NCBI GenBank assembly: GCA_002328835.1
Contig: DCWN01000017.1
Coordinates: forward strand, 70,404-134,403
Length of the DNA: 64,000 nucleotides
Direction of reading: 5' to 3'
DNA from: Acidobacteria bacterium UBA2161
Lineage (GTDB): Bacteria > Acidobacteriota > Vicinamibacteria > Vicinamibacterales > UBA823
Below, piece by piece: positions 1 to 8,790 of this stretch (position 1 is its first letter; the number at the start of each line of letters is the position of its first letter). Position numbers and translations under genes: made by a program. Below the pieces are notes generated by a model. The model saw only the letters and a list, made by a program, of their open reading frames with translations, ran no database searches and was not told where the DNA came from.

Positions 1-133
1 GACCCGGGATCGTCGCGGAGATGTTGACCCGGCCGAAGTAGAACGCGCCGTAGGTCAGCCACAGCGTCCAGATGACGGTCGACTCGCCGGTGCGGGGCCG
101 AGTCGAATCGTCGGGGAAGCGGTGTGGGTTCAC
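1..133 (-). CDS. MFS transporter, N-terminal fragment (runs off window)
   Basis: Reading leftwards from a GTG at 131-133, the frame stays open to the window edge. It encodes about 44 residues: a polar start (VNPHRFPDDSTRPRTGES) followed by a hydrophobic helix containing TLWLTYGAFYFGRVNISA. The pattern of a first membrane helix ending in a short FGRVN-type loop is typical of the major facilitator superfamily, especially organophosphate/phosphate antiporter-like members. There is no in-frame ATG upstream before a stop, so GTG is the best start, though the ribosome site is weak. It follows the DUF3052 gene by 97 bases on the same strand. Only helix 1 is visible, so the substrate is unknown. Confidence 0.5.
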   Translation of the reverse strand, partial: MNPHRFPDDSTRPRTGESTVIWTLWLTYGAFYFGRVNISATIPG

Positions 134-229
134 GTCTGCGTCTCGAGGAACGGTAGTTTCGCAGCGCCGCGAGGCGAGGCTGTCACGGAAATGGTCGCGC
201 CATGCTACTCCGAACGGCGTGTACTTCGG

Positions 230-1003
230 CTATTTCCGCTGCGAGAACCGCAGGCCGGCCCATGCGTCGTCGATCTTCGCGATCTTGAAATCGACAAGGC
301 CAGAGGCGAGGCCAACCTTACGAACCTCGACCTGCGTGACGTCGGTCGCGATGCCGGTGCCCTGTTTCGGCCAGACGATCCAGAGGCCGCCGCCGCCGGC
401 GAACTTCCCCATCCGTTTGATCTCACGCCGCAGGACCGATTGACGCTTGACGAACCACAGCGTCAGGTCGCGCTTCGCACGGGAATCGACGACCCTCGCG
501 TCTTTGGGCAACGGTCCGAGCGTCGCCGCGAACGCCTTCGGTGCCCCAACGAGCGCGACGCGACCGCCTGGCTTCAACCCGAGCTTCTTCGGCAGCGGCG
601 TCCCGGCGTAACCGGCCATCGCCGAGGACGGCACGACCGGATCCTTCGGCGGGTTCGCGATGGCGTTGCGGATCGCTCCCCGGACCCGGCTCCACGGCGT
701 GAACGTCGCATCGGGCAACGATTGCTGGACGCGCGCAACCTTCTCGGGCAAGCCATCCACGAACACAATTGCCACACAACGCGTCGACGTCGCCTGCCGG
801 ACCGCCAGGCCGAGATCCCGCCCCTGCATCGGCTGGCGGGTCAGGTCGATCACGATCGCGTCGGGCGGGCGGCGGCGCAGCGCCGTCATCGACAGCGGCC
901 CCTCGAACCGCGACGCGTCGACCGTGTGGCCGGCGCGTCTGAGGAAGATGGCCTGGCGCTTCGCCTCAGCGGGCGTCCAGTGGATCAGTCTCAGGCGCGC
1001 CAT
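230..1003 (-). CDS. Pseudo-receiver domain fused to DUF3052 domain protein
   Basis: The protein has 257 residues and starts at ATG 1001-1003 (MARLRLIHW). Residues 1-110 look like a response-regulator receiver fold: the central strand AIVIDLTRQPMQG keeps the aspartate-xx-P-xx-G pattern, but the N-terminal acidic pair and the late lysine are not evident, so ordinary phosphotransfer is doubtful. Residues about 125-257 match the DUF3052 pattern (GYAGTPLPKKLGLKPG at its start, then an LWIVWPK strand and DVTQVEVR), whose function is unknown. The start overlaps the end of the alpha/beta hydrolase gene by 38 bases, implying co-translation. The domain calls are family-pattern judgements; no catalytic residues are recognised. 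It is predicted cytoplasmic. Confidence 0.7.
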   Translation of the reverse strand: MARLRLIHWTPAEAKRQAIFLRRAGHTVDASRFEGPLSMTALRRRPPDAIVIDLTRQPMQGRDLGLAVRQATSTRCVAIVFVDGLPEKVARVQQSLPDATFTPWSRVRGAIRNAIANPPKDPVVPSSAMAGYAGTPLPKKLGLKPGGRVALVGAPKAFAATLGPLPKDARVVDSRAKRDLTLWFVKRQSVLRREIKRMGKFAGGGGLWIVWPKQGTGIATDVTQVEVRKVGLASGLVDFKIAKIDDAWAGLRFSQRK

Positions 1004-1931
1004 CGGTCGACTCGGAGACGGGAACCGGCGCGGGCAGGTGCCGATCGTAGAAGCCGACGACGCGTCGCTCGAACTCCTCCGGCCGCTCGTCGAAGAACGC
1101 GACGTGTTCGAGGTCGGGATCGAACCAGAGCTCCTTCGGCTCCCGCGCGGCGTCGTACAGCAGCCGTCCGCTCTCGGGTGTGACGACGACGTCGGCGCCG
1201 CCCTGCAGGAACAGGATGGGACGTGGGCTGACATCGTCGACCCACTGCGTGAAATCGAAGTCGTCCAGGTACATGCCCCGGTCGCGCCCGACCCAGAAGA
1301 TGATCATCGGCGCGAACGGAAACGGCGGTAGGCCGGCGAAGTAGCGGATGCTGGTCTCTATCGTGCTGCGCATGGACGCGAACGCGCTATGGGCGACGAC
1401 CGCCTTGATCGCCGGCGATTGCGCAGCCGCCTGAATGACGAGCGATCCCCCCAAGGAGTTGCCGAAGATTCCGATCCGCTCCGGATCGACGCCATCGGCG
1501 CGCTGCGCGAAGTCGATCCACGCCGCGAGATCCTGCATCTCCTCGCGGCCGAACGTGATCAGCTCGCCGCCGTTGACGTCGTGCGCCCGGATCGACGACA
1601 GCAGGACGCCGTAGCCGTGTTCGGCCAGGAGCGCGGCGATCCCGAGCAGATCAATCGAGCGGTTCACCTTGTATCCGTGCTGGAGAATCAGCGCGGCGCC
1701 ATTCTCGGACGGCGTCCACCAGCCGGCCAGATCGATGCCGTCGGCGGATGTGACGGTCACATCGCGGTAGTCCATGCCGACGTTGGCGGGCGTTTCCACG
1801 ATCGGCCGCCGAGTGTCGATCGGGCTCGTCACCAGCCGCTCCGCCTCGCCGCGCGCGAACCAGGCCATCCCGACGAAGATCAGCAGCACGAGAACGCCGA
1901 GGCCGACCGCGGCCCTGAGTGGTCTGGACAC
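966..1931 (-). CDS. Membrane-anchored alpha/beta hydrolase
   Basis: The protein has 321 residues with an N-terminal membrane anchor (residues about 7-25), so the catalytic domain is probably periplasmic. The fold follows the serine aminopeptidase S33/BAAT-like family: an oxyanion strand LILQHGY near residue 82, the nucleophile elbow GNSLGG with Ser159, then a late GGADVVV stretch (acidic residue) and DLEHVAFF (histidine). The triad is therefore complete in appearance. The substrate could be an ester or peptide and cannot be read. It sits between a methyltransferase gene (34 bases upstream) and the DUF3052 gene, which begins inside its last codons, within the long minus-strand run. Confidence 0.8.
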   Translation of the reverse strand: MSRPLRAAVGLGVLVLLIFVGMAWFARGEAERLVTSPIDTRRPIVETPANVGMDYRDVTVTSADGIDLAGWWTPSENGAALILQHGYKVNRSIDLLGIAALLAEHGYGVLLSSIRAHDVNGGELITFGREEMQDLAAWIDFAQRADGVDPERIGIFGNSLGGSLVIQAAAQSPAIKAVVAHSAFASMRSTIETSIRYFAGLPPFPFAPMIIFWVGRDRGMYLDDFDFTQWVDDVSPRPILFLQGGADVVVTPESGRLLYDAAREPKELWFDPDLEHVAFFDERPEEFERRVVGFYDRHLPAPVPVSESTDGAPETDPLDAR

Positions 1932-1965
1932 TGGTCAGGTCGATTGTCGATCAGTTCACGGTGCC

Positions 1966-2727
1966 CTACGCATCTTTCAGCGCCTTGATACGCAGGCGGA
2001 CGTAGTCGGCCGTCCAGCTGCCGTCGGCTCGCTGTAGGGTCGGCCGGACAGCGTCGCGCACTTCGTCAAGGATGGCGGCCCGGTCGGCCTCGGCCACCGC
2101 CGCGAGGAACGGCTGCGCGAAGAGCGCCAGCCAGTCGCGAATGTCACCCGCGAGCGGCGTCGGGCGGTCAAAGAGTTCGGCCGACTTCACGCTGAATCCG
2201 GCAGTTTCGAGGCGCCGCGTGTAGTCGGCAACGTCGGGGAAGTGCCACGGATCGACGGCGCGGCCGTCGACGCCGCGCCGGTCGAGGGCGGCGACCAACG
2301 CGGAACGGATGACGTCGATGTTCCCCTTACCGCCGAACTCCGCCACGAACCGTCCGCCCGGACGAAGTGCCCGGCGGATGCCGCCAATCACCGCATCGGC
2401 GTCCCTCACCCAGTGCAGCGTGGCGTTGCTGAACACGGCGTCGAACTCGGCGTCGAACCTGAGCTTGGCTGCGTCGGCGACCCTCGCATCGAGACCCAAC
2501 GCGTGCGCCGCGGCGACCTGCTCGGGGCTACTGTCGACGGCCACGACCTCGGCCCCGAGATCGTCGATCTTCGCGCTCAGGACGCCGTCGCCGCAGCCAA
2601 GGTCGAGGATCCGTTCGCCCGCCGCCGGCGCCAGAAGCGCGAGTGCGTCGGCACCGAGATCCGAGACGAACCTCGCGGTTCGGCTGTACTCGTCGGGATT
2701 CCACCGGGGCTCGACGCCGCTTACCAC
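1966..2727 (-). CDS. Class I SAM-dependent methyltransferase (trans-aconitate methyltransferase-like)
   Basis: The protein has 253 residues and starts at GTG 2725-2727. The SAM-binding loop ILDLGCGDG lies at residues 40-48, followed by VVAVDSSPEQV (ribose-binding acidic residue) and a motif II stretch FDAVFSNATLHWV. The overall architecture and the WNPDEYSR start resemble Tam-type trans-aconitate 2-methyltransferases and related small-molecule methyltransferases. The acceptor is not certain. The start codon lies 7 bases inside the end of the beta-galactosidase gene, so translation is probably coupled. It is predicted cytoplasmic, with no signal peptide. Confidence 0.8.
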   Translation of the reverse strand: MVSGVEPRWNPDEYSRTARFVSDLGADALALLAPAAGERILDLGCGDGVLSAKIDDLGAEVVAVDSSPEQVAAAHALGLDARVADAAKLRFDAEFDAVFSNATLHWVRDADAVIGGIRRALRPGGRFVAEFGGKGNIDVIRSALVAALDRRGVDGRAVDPWHFPDVADYTRRLETAGFSVKSAELFDRPTPLAGDIRDWLALFAQPFLAAVAEADRAAILDEVRDAVRPTLQRADGSWTADYVRLRIKALKDA

Positions 2728-5700
2728 CGGGTCCCGCCGGTCCAGAACTTCTCCTTTGCCAGGTCGACAGGCGACCGGTCGGTCGAGTCGAACGGGCGCA
2801 GGCGGAACCGATAGCTCATCTCCTGGGCCGGAATCGTGTACTCCTCGTGCGCCTCGGCGCCCCAGCTCGTGTCGCCGCCGAGCCCCATCTGAAGATGGTC
2901 GACGTTCAGCGTGACCAGATCGCGCCGCGTGAGGTCGGTCGCGTGGCGCCCCCGCTTCACGTCGCCCTCGTCGAAGTCGCGGTTCAGGTAGTGCAGCGCG
3001 GTGACGTGGACGAGCGGGAAACCCTCCACGAACAGCCCGACCCCGTCGGCGTCGGTCAGTGCCGCCCAGCGGACGTCACTCTTGTTGCCGTTCTCCTGCG
3101 GCCGGGCGTAGGCGTGGTACTGGTCGGCGACCGGCCCGCGGTATCTGCCGACCCGCGCGCCACTCTTCCGGTCCCAGTAACTCTCGTGCGGCCCGCGGCC
3201 GTACCACTCGAAGGTGTCGAACTCGCTCCGGAGCGCCATCGTCAGACCGAACCGCGGCAGCGTCGGCAGGCCGATCGCCCCCGGCACGAAGCGGCTGTCG
3301 ATGAGAATGTCGCCGCTGCCGAAGACGTGGTACCGGACGTAGAACTTGGAGTCGCCGGCCGGCAGTGTCGCCTCGACGTCGACGACGACGTCGCGGTCGG
3401 AGTTCTGTTTGATCGAGACCGAGTCGATCCGGCGGCGCGGCCCGGCGGCGCGCCAGATCCCCATCCGGGCCGGCATCTCGTTGCCGTAGTCGTTGTCGGT
3501 CGGCGCGCGCCAGAGATTCGGCTCGGGGCCGCGGCGGAGCAGCTCGACGCCGTCGTACGTCAGCGATGTCATCGCGCCGGTCGCCCGGTTGAAGGCCACC
3601 GTGAACTGCTCACCGACCACCCGGTAGGTGTCACTGGAGACGTCCGGATCGAGCTTGACGACGCGCGCCAGCTCGACCGCGCGCTCCGGCTCGGAGGCCG
3701 GCAGCGGCAGCTGCGTCCACGCGATCTCGTGGCCGGCGGGGACCAACCCCTCCGCCCGCTCGGTCCGGAAGCTGAGGTCGAGGAAGTACTCGACGCCCGG
3801 CGCGGGTGTCATCGCCGGCAACGGCAGCGTGATCTCCGTCGAGGTCTGCGGCGCGATCCGGAGGTCGGCCAGGCGACCCTCCGCGATCGCCGCACCGTCG
3901 CCGCGGAGCGTCCACTCGAGCGTGACGTCTGACAAGTCTCGGAAGAAGAGCCGGTTCCCGATGGTCACGCGCCCGGCGTCCAGGTCGAGGGGGACCACGG
4001 TGACGTTCTGATAGACCTTTTTCACTTCCCAGAGACTGGGATGCGGTTCGCGATCGGGATCGACCAGGCCGTTGATGCTGAAGTTGCCGCCGTTCGGCAC
4101 CCCATCGGGCTCGAAGTCACCGCCGTAGGCCCAGTACTCCCGGCCATCGACCGTCGTCGCGCGAAGGCCCTGGTCGACCCAGTCCCAGATGAAGCCGCCC
4201 TGGAGCTGCGGGCTCGCGTAGATGACGTCCCAGTAATCCTGCAGGTTGCCGACACTGTTCCCCATCGCGTGGGCGTACTCGCAGAGGACGAGCGGCCGGT
4301 CGCGCGGCTCGGCGGCCCAGGCCTCCAGCGTGTGAATCCGCGCGTACATCGGCGCGAAGATGTCGGTATGGGCGCGCGTGTCGGCCATCTCGTACTGGAC
4401 CGGGCGCGACGGATCGCGCTGCCTCACCCAGGCGTACGTCGCCTCGAAGTTGACACCGTCGCCCGACTCGTTGCCGAGCGACCAGATGATCACCGACGGA
4501 TGGTTCTTGTCGCGCTCGACCATCCGCGCCGTGCGGTCGAGGTGGGCCGCCTGCCACGACGGGTCGTTGCCGAGCGTCACCTCGGGATCGAAGCCGACGC
4601 CGTGCGCCTCGATGAACGCCTCGTCGACGACGTAGATGCCGTAGCGGTCGGTGAGCGCGTACCAGCGCGGATCGTTCGGATAGTGGCTCGTCCGCACCGC
4701 GTTGATGTTGAACTGCTTCATCAACCGGATGTCCTCGATCATGCTCGCTTCGGACACGACCCGGCCGGTATCGGGATCATGCTCGTGCCGGTTGACGCCC
4801 TTGAGGAGCACGGGTTGGCCGTTGACCAGCAACTGGCCGCCGGCCATCTCGACCCGGCGGAAACCGACCGGGCGGGCAACGACCTCGGTCGTCTCGTCGC
4901 CCTCGGCGAGGGTCAAGACCGCGGTGTAGAGGTTGGGCGTCTCGGCCGTCCAGCGCGCGGGCGCGTCGATGGTTTGCGCGAACGACAGTTCGACGTCGCC
5001 CGGGGCGACCTCGTCCACCCGGCCCCGCATCGGCCCGTCCAGCACCGACCGGCCGGCGGCGTCGAGCAGGTCGAGCTCCACGACGCGCGGCCCGGCGGCG
5101 ACATCGGAAAAGTTCGCCAGCGTGACGCCGACCCGCAGCCGGCCAGTGACGTAGTCGTCGTCGAGGCCGGCGTTGATGAAGAAGTCACGGATTGCGATCT
5201 GTGGCGTCGAGAACAGGTGGACGTCGCGCTCGATGCCGCTCATCCGCCAGAAGTCGACATCCTCCAGGTAGCTGCCGTCACTCCACCGGTAGACCTCTGC
5301 GGCGAGCCGGTTCTCCCCCGGCGTGACGAACGCCGTCACGTCGAACTCGACCGGCACCTTGCCCCCCTCGGCATAGCCGACCTCGCGGCCATTCACCCAG
5401 ACGTACATCGCCGAACTCATCCCGGCGAAGTGCAGGAAGATCTGGCGGCCGACCCACTCGGCCGGGACGTCGAACACCCGGCGATACGACCCGACCGGGT
5501 TCTCGTCGTGTGGAATCAGCGGCGGATCGGACGACGCGCGAAACGGCAGGCCGGCGTCGACGTAGATCGGGAACCCGTAGCCCTGCCGCTGCCAGTTCCC
5601 CGGCACGGCGATGTCGTCCCACGCGGAATCGTCGAAGTCGGTCTGAAAGAAGTCGCGCGGACGGACCTCGGGCTCCGGCGACCACCGGAACTTCCACAGG

Positions 5701-5903
5701 CCGTTGAGCGAGCGGACCCACGGGGACTCGCCGCCTCGCAGGGCACGTTCACGGTCGTCGTACGGCACGTAGGTGGCGTGCGGCGGCGTCCGGTTGCGGC
5801 CGATGACGGCCGGATCCTCCCAGTCGTTGGCGGGCTGGGCTGCCGCCACTGCGGCGACTCCCATCACGACGGCGCCGACGCAGGACAGGCCGAACGCTCT
5901 CAT
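2721..5903 (-). CDS. Secreted glycoside hydrolase family 2 beta-galactosidase
   Basis: The protein has 1060 residues, the usual size of LacZ-type enzymes. It begins with a Sec signal peptide (MRAFGLSCVGAV to a VAAAQ cleavage region), so it acts outside the cytoplasm, unlike E. coli LacZ. Domains in order are a jelly-roll sugar-binding domain, an Ig-like domain, the TIM barrel, a second Ig-like domain and the C-terminal beta-sandwich (Bgal small chain). The acid/base glutamate is in WSLGNESGDG and the nucleophile glutamate in LCEYAHAMGNS. I chose the ATG at 5901-5903 because it starts the signal peptide and lies just after the M14 peptidase stop at 5917; longer in-frame starts would lie inside that gene. 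The likely role is to release galactose from external oligosaccharides. Confidence 0.9.
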   Translation of the reverse strand: MRAFGLSCVGAVVMGVAAVAAAQPANDWEDPAVIGRNRTPPHATYVPYDDRERALRGGESPWVRSLNGLWKFRWSPEPEVRPRDFFQTDFDDSAWDDIAVPGNWQRQGYGFPIYVDAGLPFRASSDPPLIPHDENPVGSYRRVFDVPAEWVGRQIFLHFAGMSSAMYVWVNGREVGYAEGGKVPVEFDVTAFVTPGENRLAAEVYRWSDGSYLEDVDFWRMSGIERDVHLFSTPQIAIRDFFINAGLDDDYVTGRLRVGVTLANFSDVAAGPRVVELDLLDAAGRSVLDGPMRGRVDEVAPGDVELSFAQTIDAPARWTAETPNLYTAVLTLAEGDETTEVVARPVGFRRVEMAGGQLLVNGQPVLLKGVNRHEHDPDTGRVVSEASMIEDIRLMKQFNINAVRTSHYPNDPRWYALTDRYGIYVVDEAFIEAHGVGFDPEVTLGNDPSWQAAHLDRTARMVERDKNHPSVIIWSLGNESGDGVNFEATYAWVRQRDPSRPVQYEMADTRAHTDIFAPMYARIHTLEAWAAEPRDRPLVLCEYAHAMGNSVGNLQDYWDVIYASPQLQGGFIWDWVDQGLRATTVDGREYWAYGGDFEPDGVPNGGNFSINGLVDPDREPHPSLWEVKKVYQNVTVVPLDLDAGRVTIGNRLFFRDLSDVTLEWTLRGDGAAIAEGRLADLRIAPQTSTEITLPLPAMTPAPGVEYFLDLSFRTERAEGLVPAGHEIAWTQLPLPASEPERAVELARVVKLDPDVSSDTYRVVGEQFTVAFNRATGAMTSLTYDGVELLRRGPEPNLWRAPTDNDYGNEMPARMGIWRAAGPRRRIDSVSIKQNSDRDVVVDVEATLPAGDSKFYVRYHVFGSGDILIDSRFVPGAIGLPTLPRFGLTMALRSEFDTFEWYGRGPHESYWDRKSGARVGRYRGPVADQYHAYARPQENGNKSDVRWAALTDADGVGLFVEGFPLVHVTALHYLNRDFDEGDVKRGRHATDLTRRDLVTLNVDHLQMGLGGDTSWGAEAHEEYTIPAQEMSYRFRLRPFDSTDRSPVDLAKEKFWTGGTRW

Positions 5904-5916
5904 CTGGCCTCGGCTG

Positions 5917-7494
5917 TCACTGCACCGAACGGACGATCGGATAGATGTCCGCGTCATCCAGTGCCTCATCGAGCACGTTCCACGTCACGAGGCCATCATC
6001 CGAACGGGGCTCCAGCAGCGTGAAGACGAGCCGGCCCAACGGCTGGTCGACCGGCACCATCCGCGTGCCGGCGGGCAGGGTGGCATCCGCCAGCTCGTAC
6101 ATCCCCGTGAGCGTCCGCTCGTGATGCTGCTGGAACTCACGCTCGGCCGCCGTCGACGATTCGATCCGAAACTGCTCCACCTCTCGGGTCGCCGGGACCC
6201 CGAGCTGTTCGGTCTGCACGCCGTGGGCGTCGAGCCGATCGATGACGCCGGTCAACGACGGCGGGACGTAGTACGCGCTCGGAACACGCTCGGTCTCGGT
6301 GGCCGCGAACGTGCCGTACTCGTACATGCGCGTCGGGATCTGTCGGTCGATGCGCCGGAGCATCGGCTCGCCGGTGAAGGGGTGGCGCTCGGTCGCGACC
6401 TCGCCCAGCAGAATCTCGGTGCGTTCGGCCGACCGCTCGAAGTCGGCCCGGACCGCCAGCTGTTGCCCGATAATCGAGGCGGCATCGGCATCGGCCACGA
6501 TCTGGCGTATCTCGCTTCCGTCGGCGTGGACGTAGGCCAGAAGCTCCTCGACGAATCGGCGCGTGGCGACGATCCGTTCCTCGAACGGGAGGTAGGCATA
6601 GGCCTCGCTCAGAATCGCCACACGGTTCCGCAGGCCGCCGTAGTTGTTGCCGAACCTGGGCCGGTGATCGAACGTGTACCATCCGCGCTGCTGGCTGGCA
6701 TTCTGCCGCGGCAGATTCCCGTAGTAGTAGTAGTCGCGGTCGTCGCTGTCCTTGATGGCGCGCGTGACGCTGGGCAACAGGCGTTCCCGAAGCAATTCGA
6801 CGATCGGCGTCGGTGTGTTCGGATGCAGCGGCGGCGCATAGGTCAAGTGGTATCCGTGGTGGGTCCCGTTCGTCGTATGGAGGTCGATCAGCACATGTGG
6901 ATCGTAGTCGGCCAGCATCCGCGCCAGCGACCGGGCCTCGGGTGACTCGAGCTTCATGTGATCGCGGTTGAGGTCGTAGCCCTGCGCGTTCGGCCGCTGT
7001 CCCATCCCGCCGGTCGGTCCGTGCTGGAACCGGCGGTTGGTAAGCGCGATCCGCTCGTTGCCGTCGGCGTTGTAGATCGGCACGACGAGCAGGACCATCG
7101 ACTCGAGCCAGTTGCGATGTCCGCCATCGGCGATCTCGCGCAGCAGGGCCAGCATCGCCTCCTTGCCCTCGACCTCGCCGGCGTGGATGTTGCCCTGGAT
7201 GTAGACCCGGGTCTTTCCACTCTGCCGCACGCTCTCGGGCGAACCCTCCGCGTCGCCGACGATCGCCAGCCAGAGCGCACGGCCTTCCATCGAGTACCCG
7301 AAGCGGGTCAGTGTGATGTCGGGCGAGCGCGCGGCCACCTCGTGGAGGAACGCCTCGGCCTCCGCGTGGCGCGTCGTCTCGGTGAAGCCCGACGCCTCGG
7401 CCCGCGTCAGCGGCGAGACCTCCTGCGCCTCGACGGTCGCCACGCCGCCGACGCTCAACATGGCCAATACAACTCCGAGCACACAAGGATTCAT
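5917..7494 (-). CDS. Secreted M14-family zinc carboxypeptidase
   Basis: The protein has 525 residues with a signal peptide (MNPCVLGVVLAML to VEAQ). The M14 zinc site is visible: His104 and Glu107 in NIHAGE and the third ligand in VLIDLHTTNG. The region after residue 330 is an additional C-terminal domain of unknown function. The start ATG at 7492-7494 has a good ribosome site (GGAGAG) six bases upstream. It probably trims peptides in the periplasm or outside the cell. It lies 13 bases before the beta-galactosidase start and 20 bases after the DUF1330 gene. A longer second M14 enzyme is found at 28350-31127. Confidence 0.88.
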   Translation of the reverse strand: MNPCVLGVVLAMLSVGGVATVEAQEVSPLTRAEASGFTETTRHAEAEAFLHEVAARSPDITLTRFGYSMEGRALWLAIVGDAEGSPESVRQSGKTRVYIQGNIHAGEVEGKEAMLALLREIADGGHRNWLESMVLLVVPIYNADGNERIALTNRRFQHGPTGGMGQRPNAQGYDLNRDHMKLESPEARSLARMLADYDPHVLIDLHTTNGTHHGYHLTYAPPLHPNTPTPIVELLRERLLPSVTRAIKDSDDRDYYYYGNLPRQNASQQRGWYTFDHRPRFGNNYGGLRNRVAILSEAYAYLPFEERIVATRRFVEELLAYVHADGSEIRQIVADADAASIIGQQLAVRADFERSAERTEILLGEVATERHPFTGEPMLRRIDRQIPTRMYEYGTFAATETERVPSAYYVPPSLTGVIDRLDAHGVQTEQLGVPATREVEQFRIESSTAAEREFQQHHERTLTGMYELADATLPAGTRMVPVDQPLGRLVFTLLEPRSDDGLVTWNVLDEALDDADIYPIVRSVQ

Positions 7495-7514
7495 CAGTCT
7501 CTCTCCAGCGGGTG

Positions 7515-7817
7515 TCAGGCGACGGGTGTGGCGACGCCCTCGACCATGACGGCGTTGGTGTCGGCGGCGCGTTGCCTCAGCGCCTTCACCGGTGCGTAGT
7601 CGGGATCGGCATAGAAGGCCTGGACCGCCGTCTCGTCCGGGAACTTGAAGAGCACCAGCCGCGCGGGCTGCCAGTCGCCCTCCATAGCCGTGGCGCGGCC
7701 ACCGCGTGCCAGGTACTCGCCGCCGTGCTTCGCGACGAGCGGCGGCACGAGTTTCTTGTACTCCTCGTAGACGGCGGCATCCCTCACCTGGATGTCGACG
7801 ACAAGATACACGGCCAT
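7515..7817 (-). CDS. DUF1330 family small protein
   Basis: This is a 100-residue ferredoxin-like alpha/beta barrel protein of the DUF1330 family, with the typical opening MAVYLVVDIQVRD and the central strand ARLVLFKFPDETAVQAF. DUF1330 proteins form dimers related to the ABM/EthD fold; their function is generally unknown. The start has an AAGGAG site nine bases upstream. A second DUF1330 gene lies just beyond the DinB gene, at 8356-8655, so the two flank it. No catalytic residues can be assigned. Confidence 0.8.
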   Translation of the reverse strand: MAVYLVVDIQVRDAAVYEEYKKLVPPLVAKHGGEYLARGGRATAMEGDWQPARLVLFKFPDETAVQAFYADPDYAPVKALRQRAADTNAVMVEGVATPVA

Positions 7818-7836
7818 GCATCCAGCTCCTTCCGCG

Positions 7837-8352
7837 TCACCCGGTGGTGCGGGCGATGGCGCTCATTCGCGCCAGGTGGTGATCGTCGTGCTCGGCCACG
7901 AAGAAGCAGAGGTCGACGATCGTCATCGGCTGATCGAGCCTCGGATGACGGGCGGCGCGGCCGAGCGCGTCGGGCTCGAGCTCGTCGAGCGTCGCGACGA
8001 AGCCGGCCCGAGCCCGCCGGAACGCCGACGTGAGCGCCTCCAGCGATGCATCGTTGTGACGGGCCTCGTGGGTCTTCCGGTTCTCGAGGTCGGCCGGGCT
8101 CAGCACATCCGCTCCCGCCAGCAGCTCGCCGAGCCGCGTCGCCCACAGCGGCTCGAGATCGCCCAGATGGCCGACGTGCTCCTGTATCGACCAGGCATCC
8201 TGCGGGCGGCAGGCCAGGATCTCCGACGACCAACCGTGCACCCGCTCCTCCAACCTCGCCGGCGTCCCGCGCACCCGTTCGCGAATCTCGGGGAACGCCC
8301 CGGCCGGCTGGCCCGGCGGAAACTTCCGATCGAACCAGCGACGCCCGGCCAT
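7837..8352 (-). CDS. DinB-like four-helix metalloprotein
   Basis: The protein has 171 residues and is mostly helical. It carries three spaced histidines typical of the DinB/YfiT metal-binding four-helix bundle: one in WSIQEHVGHLGDLE (helix 2) and two in AEHDDHHLARM (last helix). DinB-fold proteins include thiol-dependent transferases and many of unknown role. The gene lies between two DUF1330 genes (3 bases from one, 19 from the other), so the three are surely co-transcribed. The function is unassigned; bacillithiol or mycothiol-type transferase activity would be a guess. Confidence 0.78.
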   Translation of the reverse strand: MAGRRWFDRKFPPGQPAGAFPEIRERVRGTPARLEERVHGWSSEILACRPQDAWSIQEHVGHLGDLEPLWATRLGELLAGADVLSPADLENRKTHEARHNDASLEALTSAFRRARAGFVATLDELEPDALGRAARHPRLDQPMTIVDLCFFVAEHDDHHLARMSAIARTTG

Positions 8353-8355
8353 CGG

Positions 8356-8655
8356 TCAGGCCGGCGGCGTGAACCCGTCGGCGAGATACAGGACGTGCGC
8401 CGACGACGCCAGGCGATCGTCGGCGCACGTCCGGTACTCGCGCGACGCGTGCCAGGCGTGAGCCTCGGCTTTCGACGGAAACTCGACTACCACGACACGC
8501 GGATAGGGCGGTGTGCCCTCCAGCACCTCGGCAGGGTCCTCCACGGCCAAGAGCTTGCCATGATGGGCCTCCAGGGTCGGCCCGACGGCCTCGAGATAGC
8601 GCGCGAACCGCTCGTCATCGTCGACCCGACCGAGTGCAACCATATACGCGGCCAT
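8356..8655 (-). CDS. DUF1330-like small protein
   Basis: The protein has 99 residues and starts at ATG 8653-8655 (MAAYMVALGRV) with an AGGAAA ribosome site. The pattern of a YMVA strand, a helix with YLEAVGPTLEAHHGKLLA, and the central VVVVEFPSKAEAHAWHASREY matches DUF1330. It is similar in length and layout to the protein encoded at 7515-7817 but clearly divergent, so they are old paralogues. Longer in-frame starts would add a low-complexity, unsupported leader. The function is unknown. Confidence 0.75.
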   Translation of the reverse strand: MAAYMVALGRVDDDERFARYLEAVGPTLEAHHGKLLAVEDPAEVLEGTPPYPRVVVVEFPSKAEAHAWHASREYRTCADDRLASSAHVLYLADGFTPPA

Positions 8656-8790
8656 CGGTTTTCCTTTCTTCGTTGGGCCCGATTCACACCCGCCGCTACT
8701 CGGCGTCGCGGTTGATGGTGTCGGGCGAGAAGGCCGGCGGGCAGACCGCAACGCGCACGGCGCCGCCGGCGTGCGGCAGGAACGTCGGCA

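Noticed and set aside
4041..6023. Long plus-strand open frame (660 codons) opposite the beta-galactosidase gene
   Set aside because: Arg/Val/Asp-rich translation without domain patterns, fully antisense to a clear GH2 enzyme; an effect of high GC at third codon positions. The same holds for the 726-codon frame at 28608-30788, opposite the M14 peptidase.
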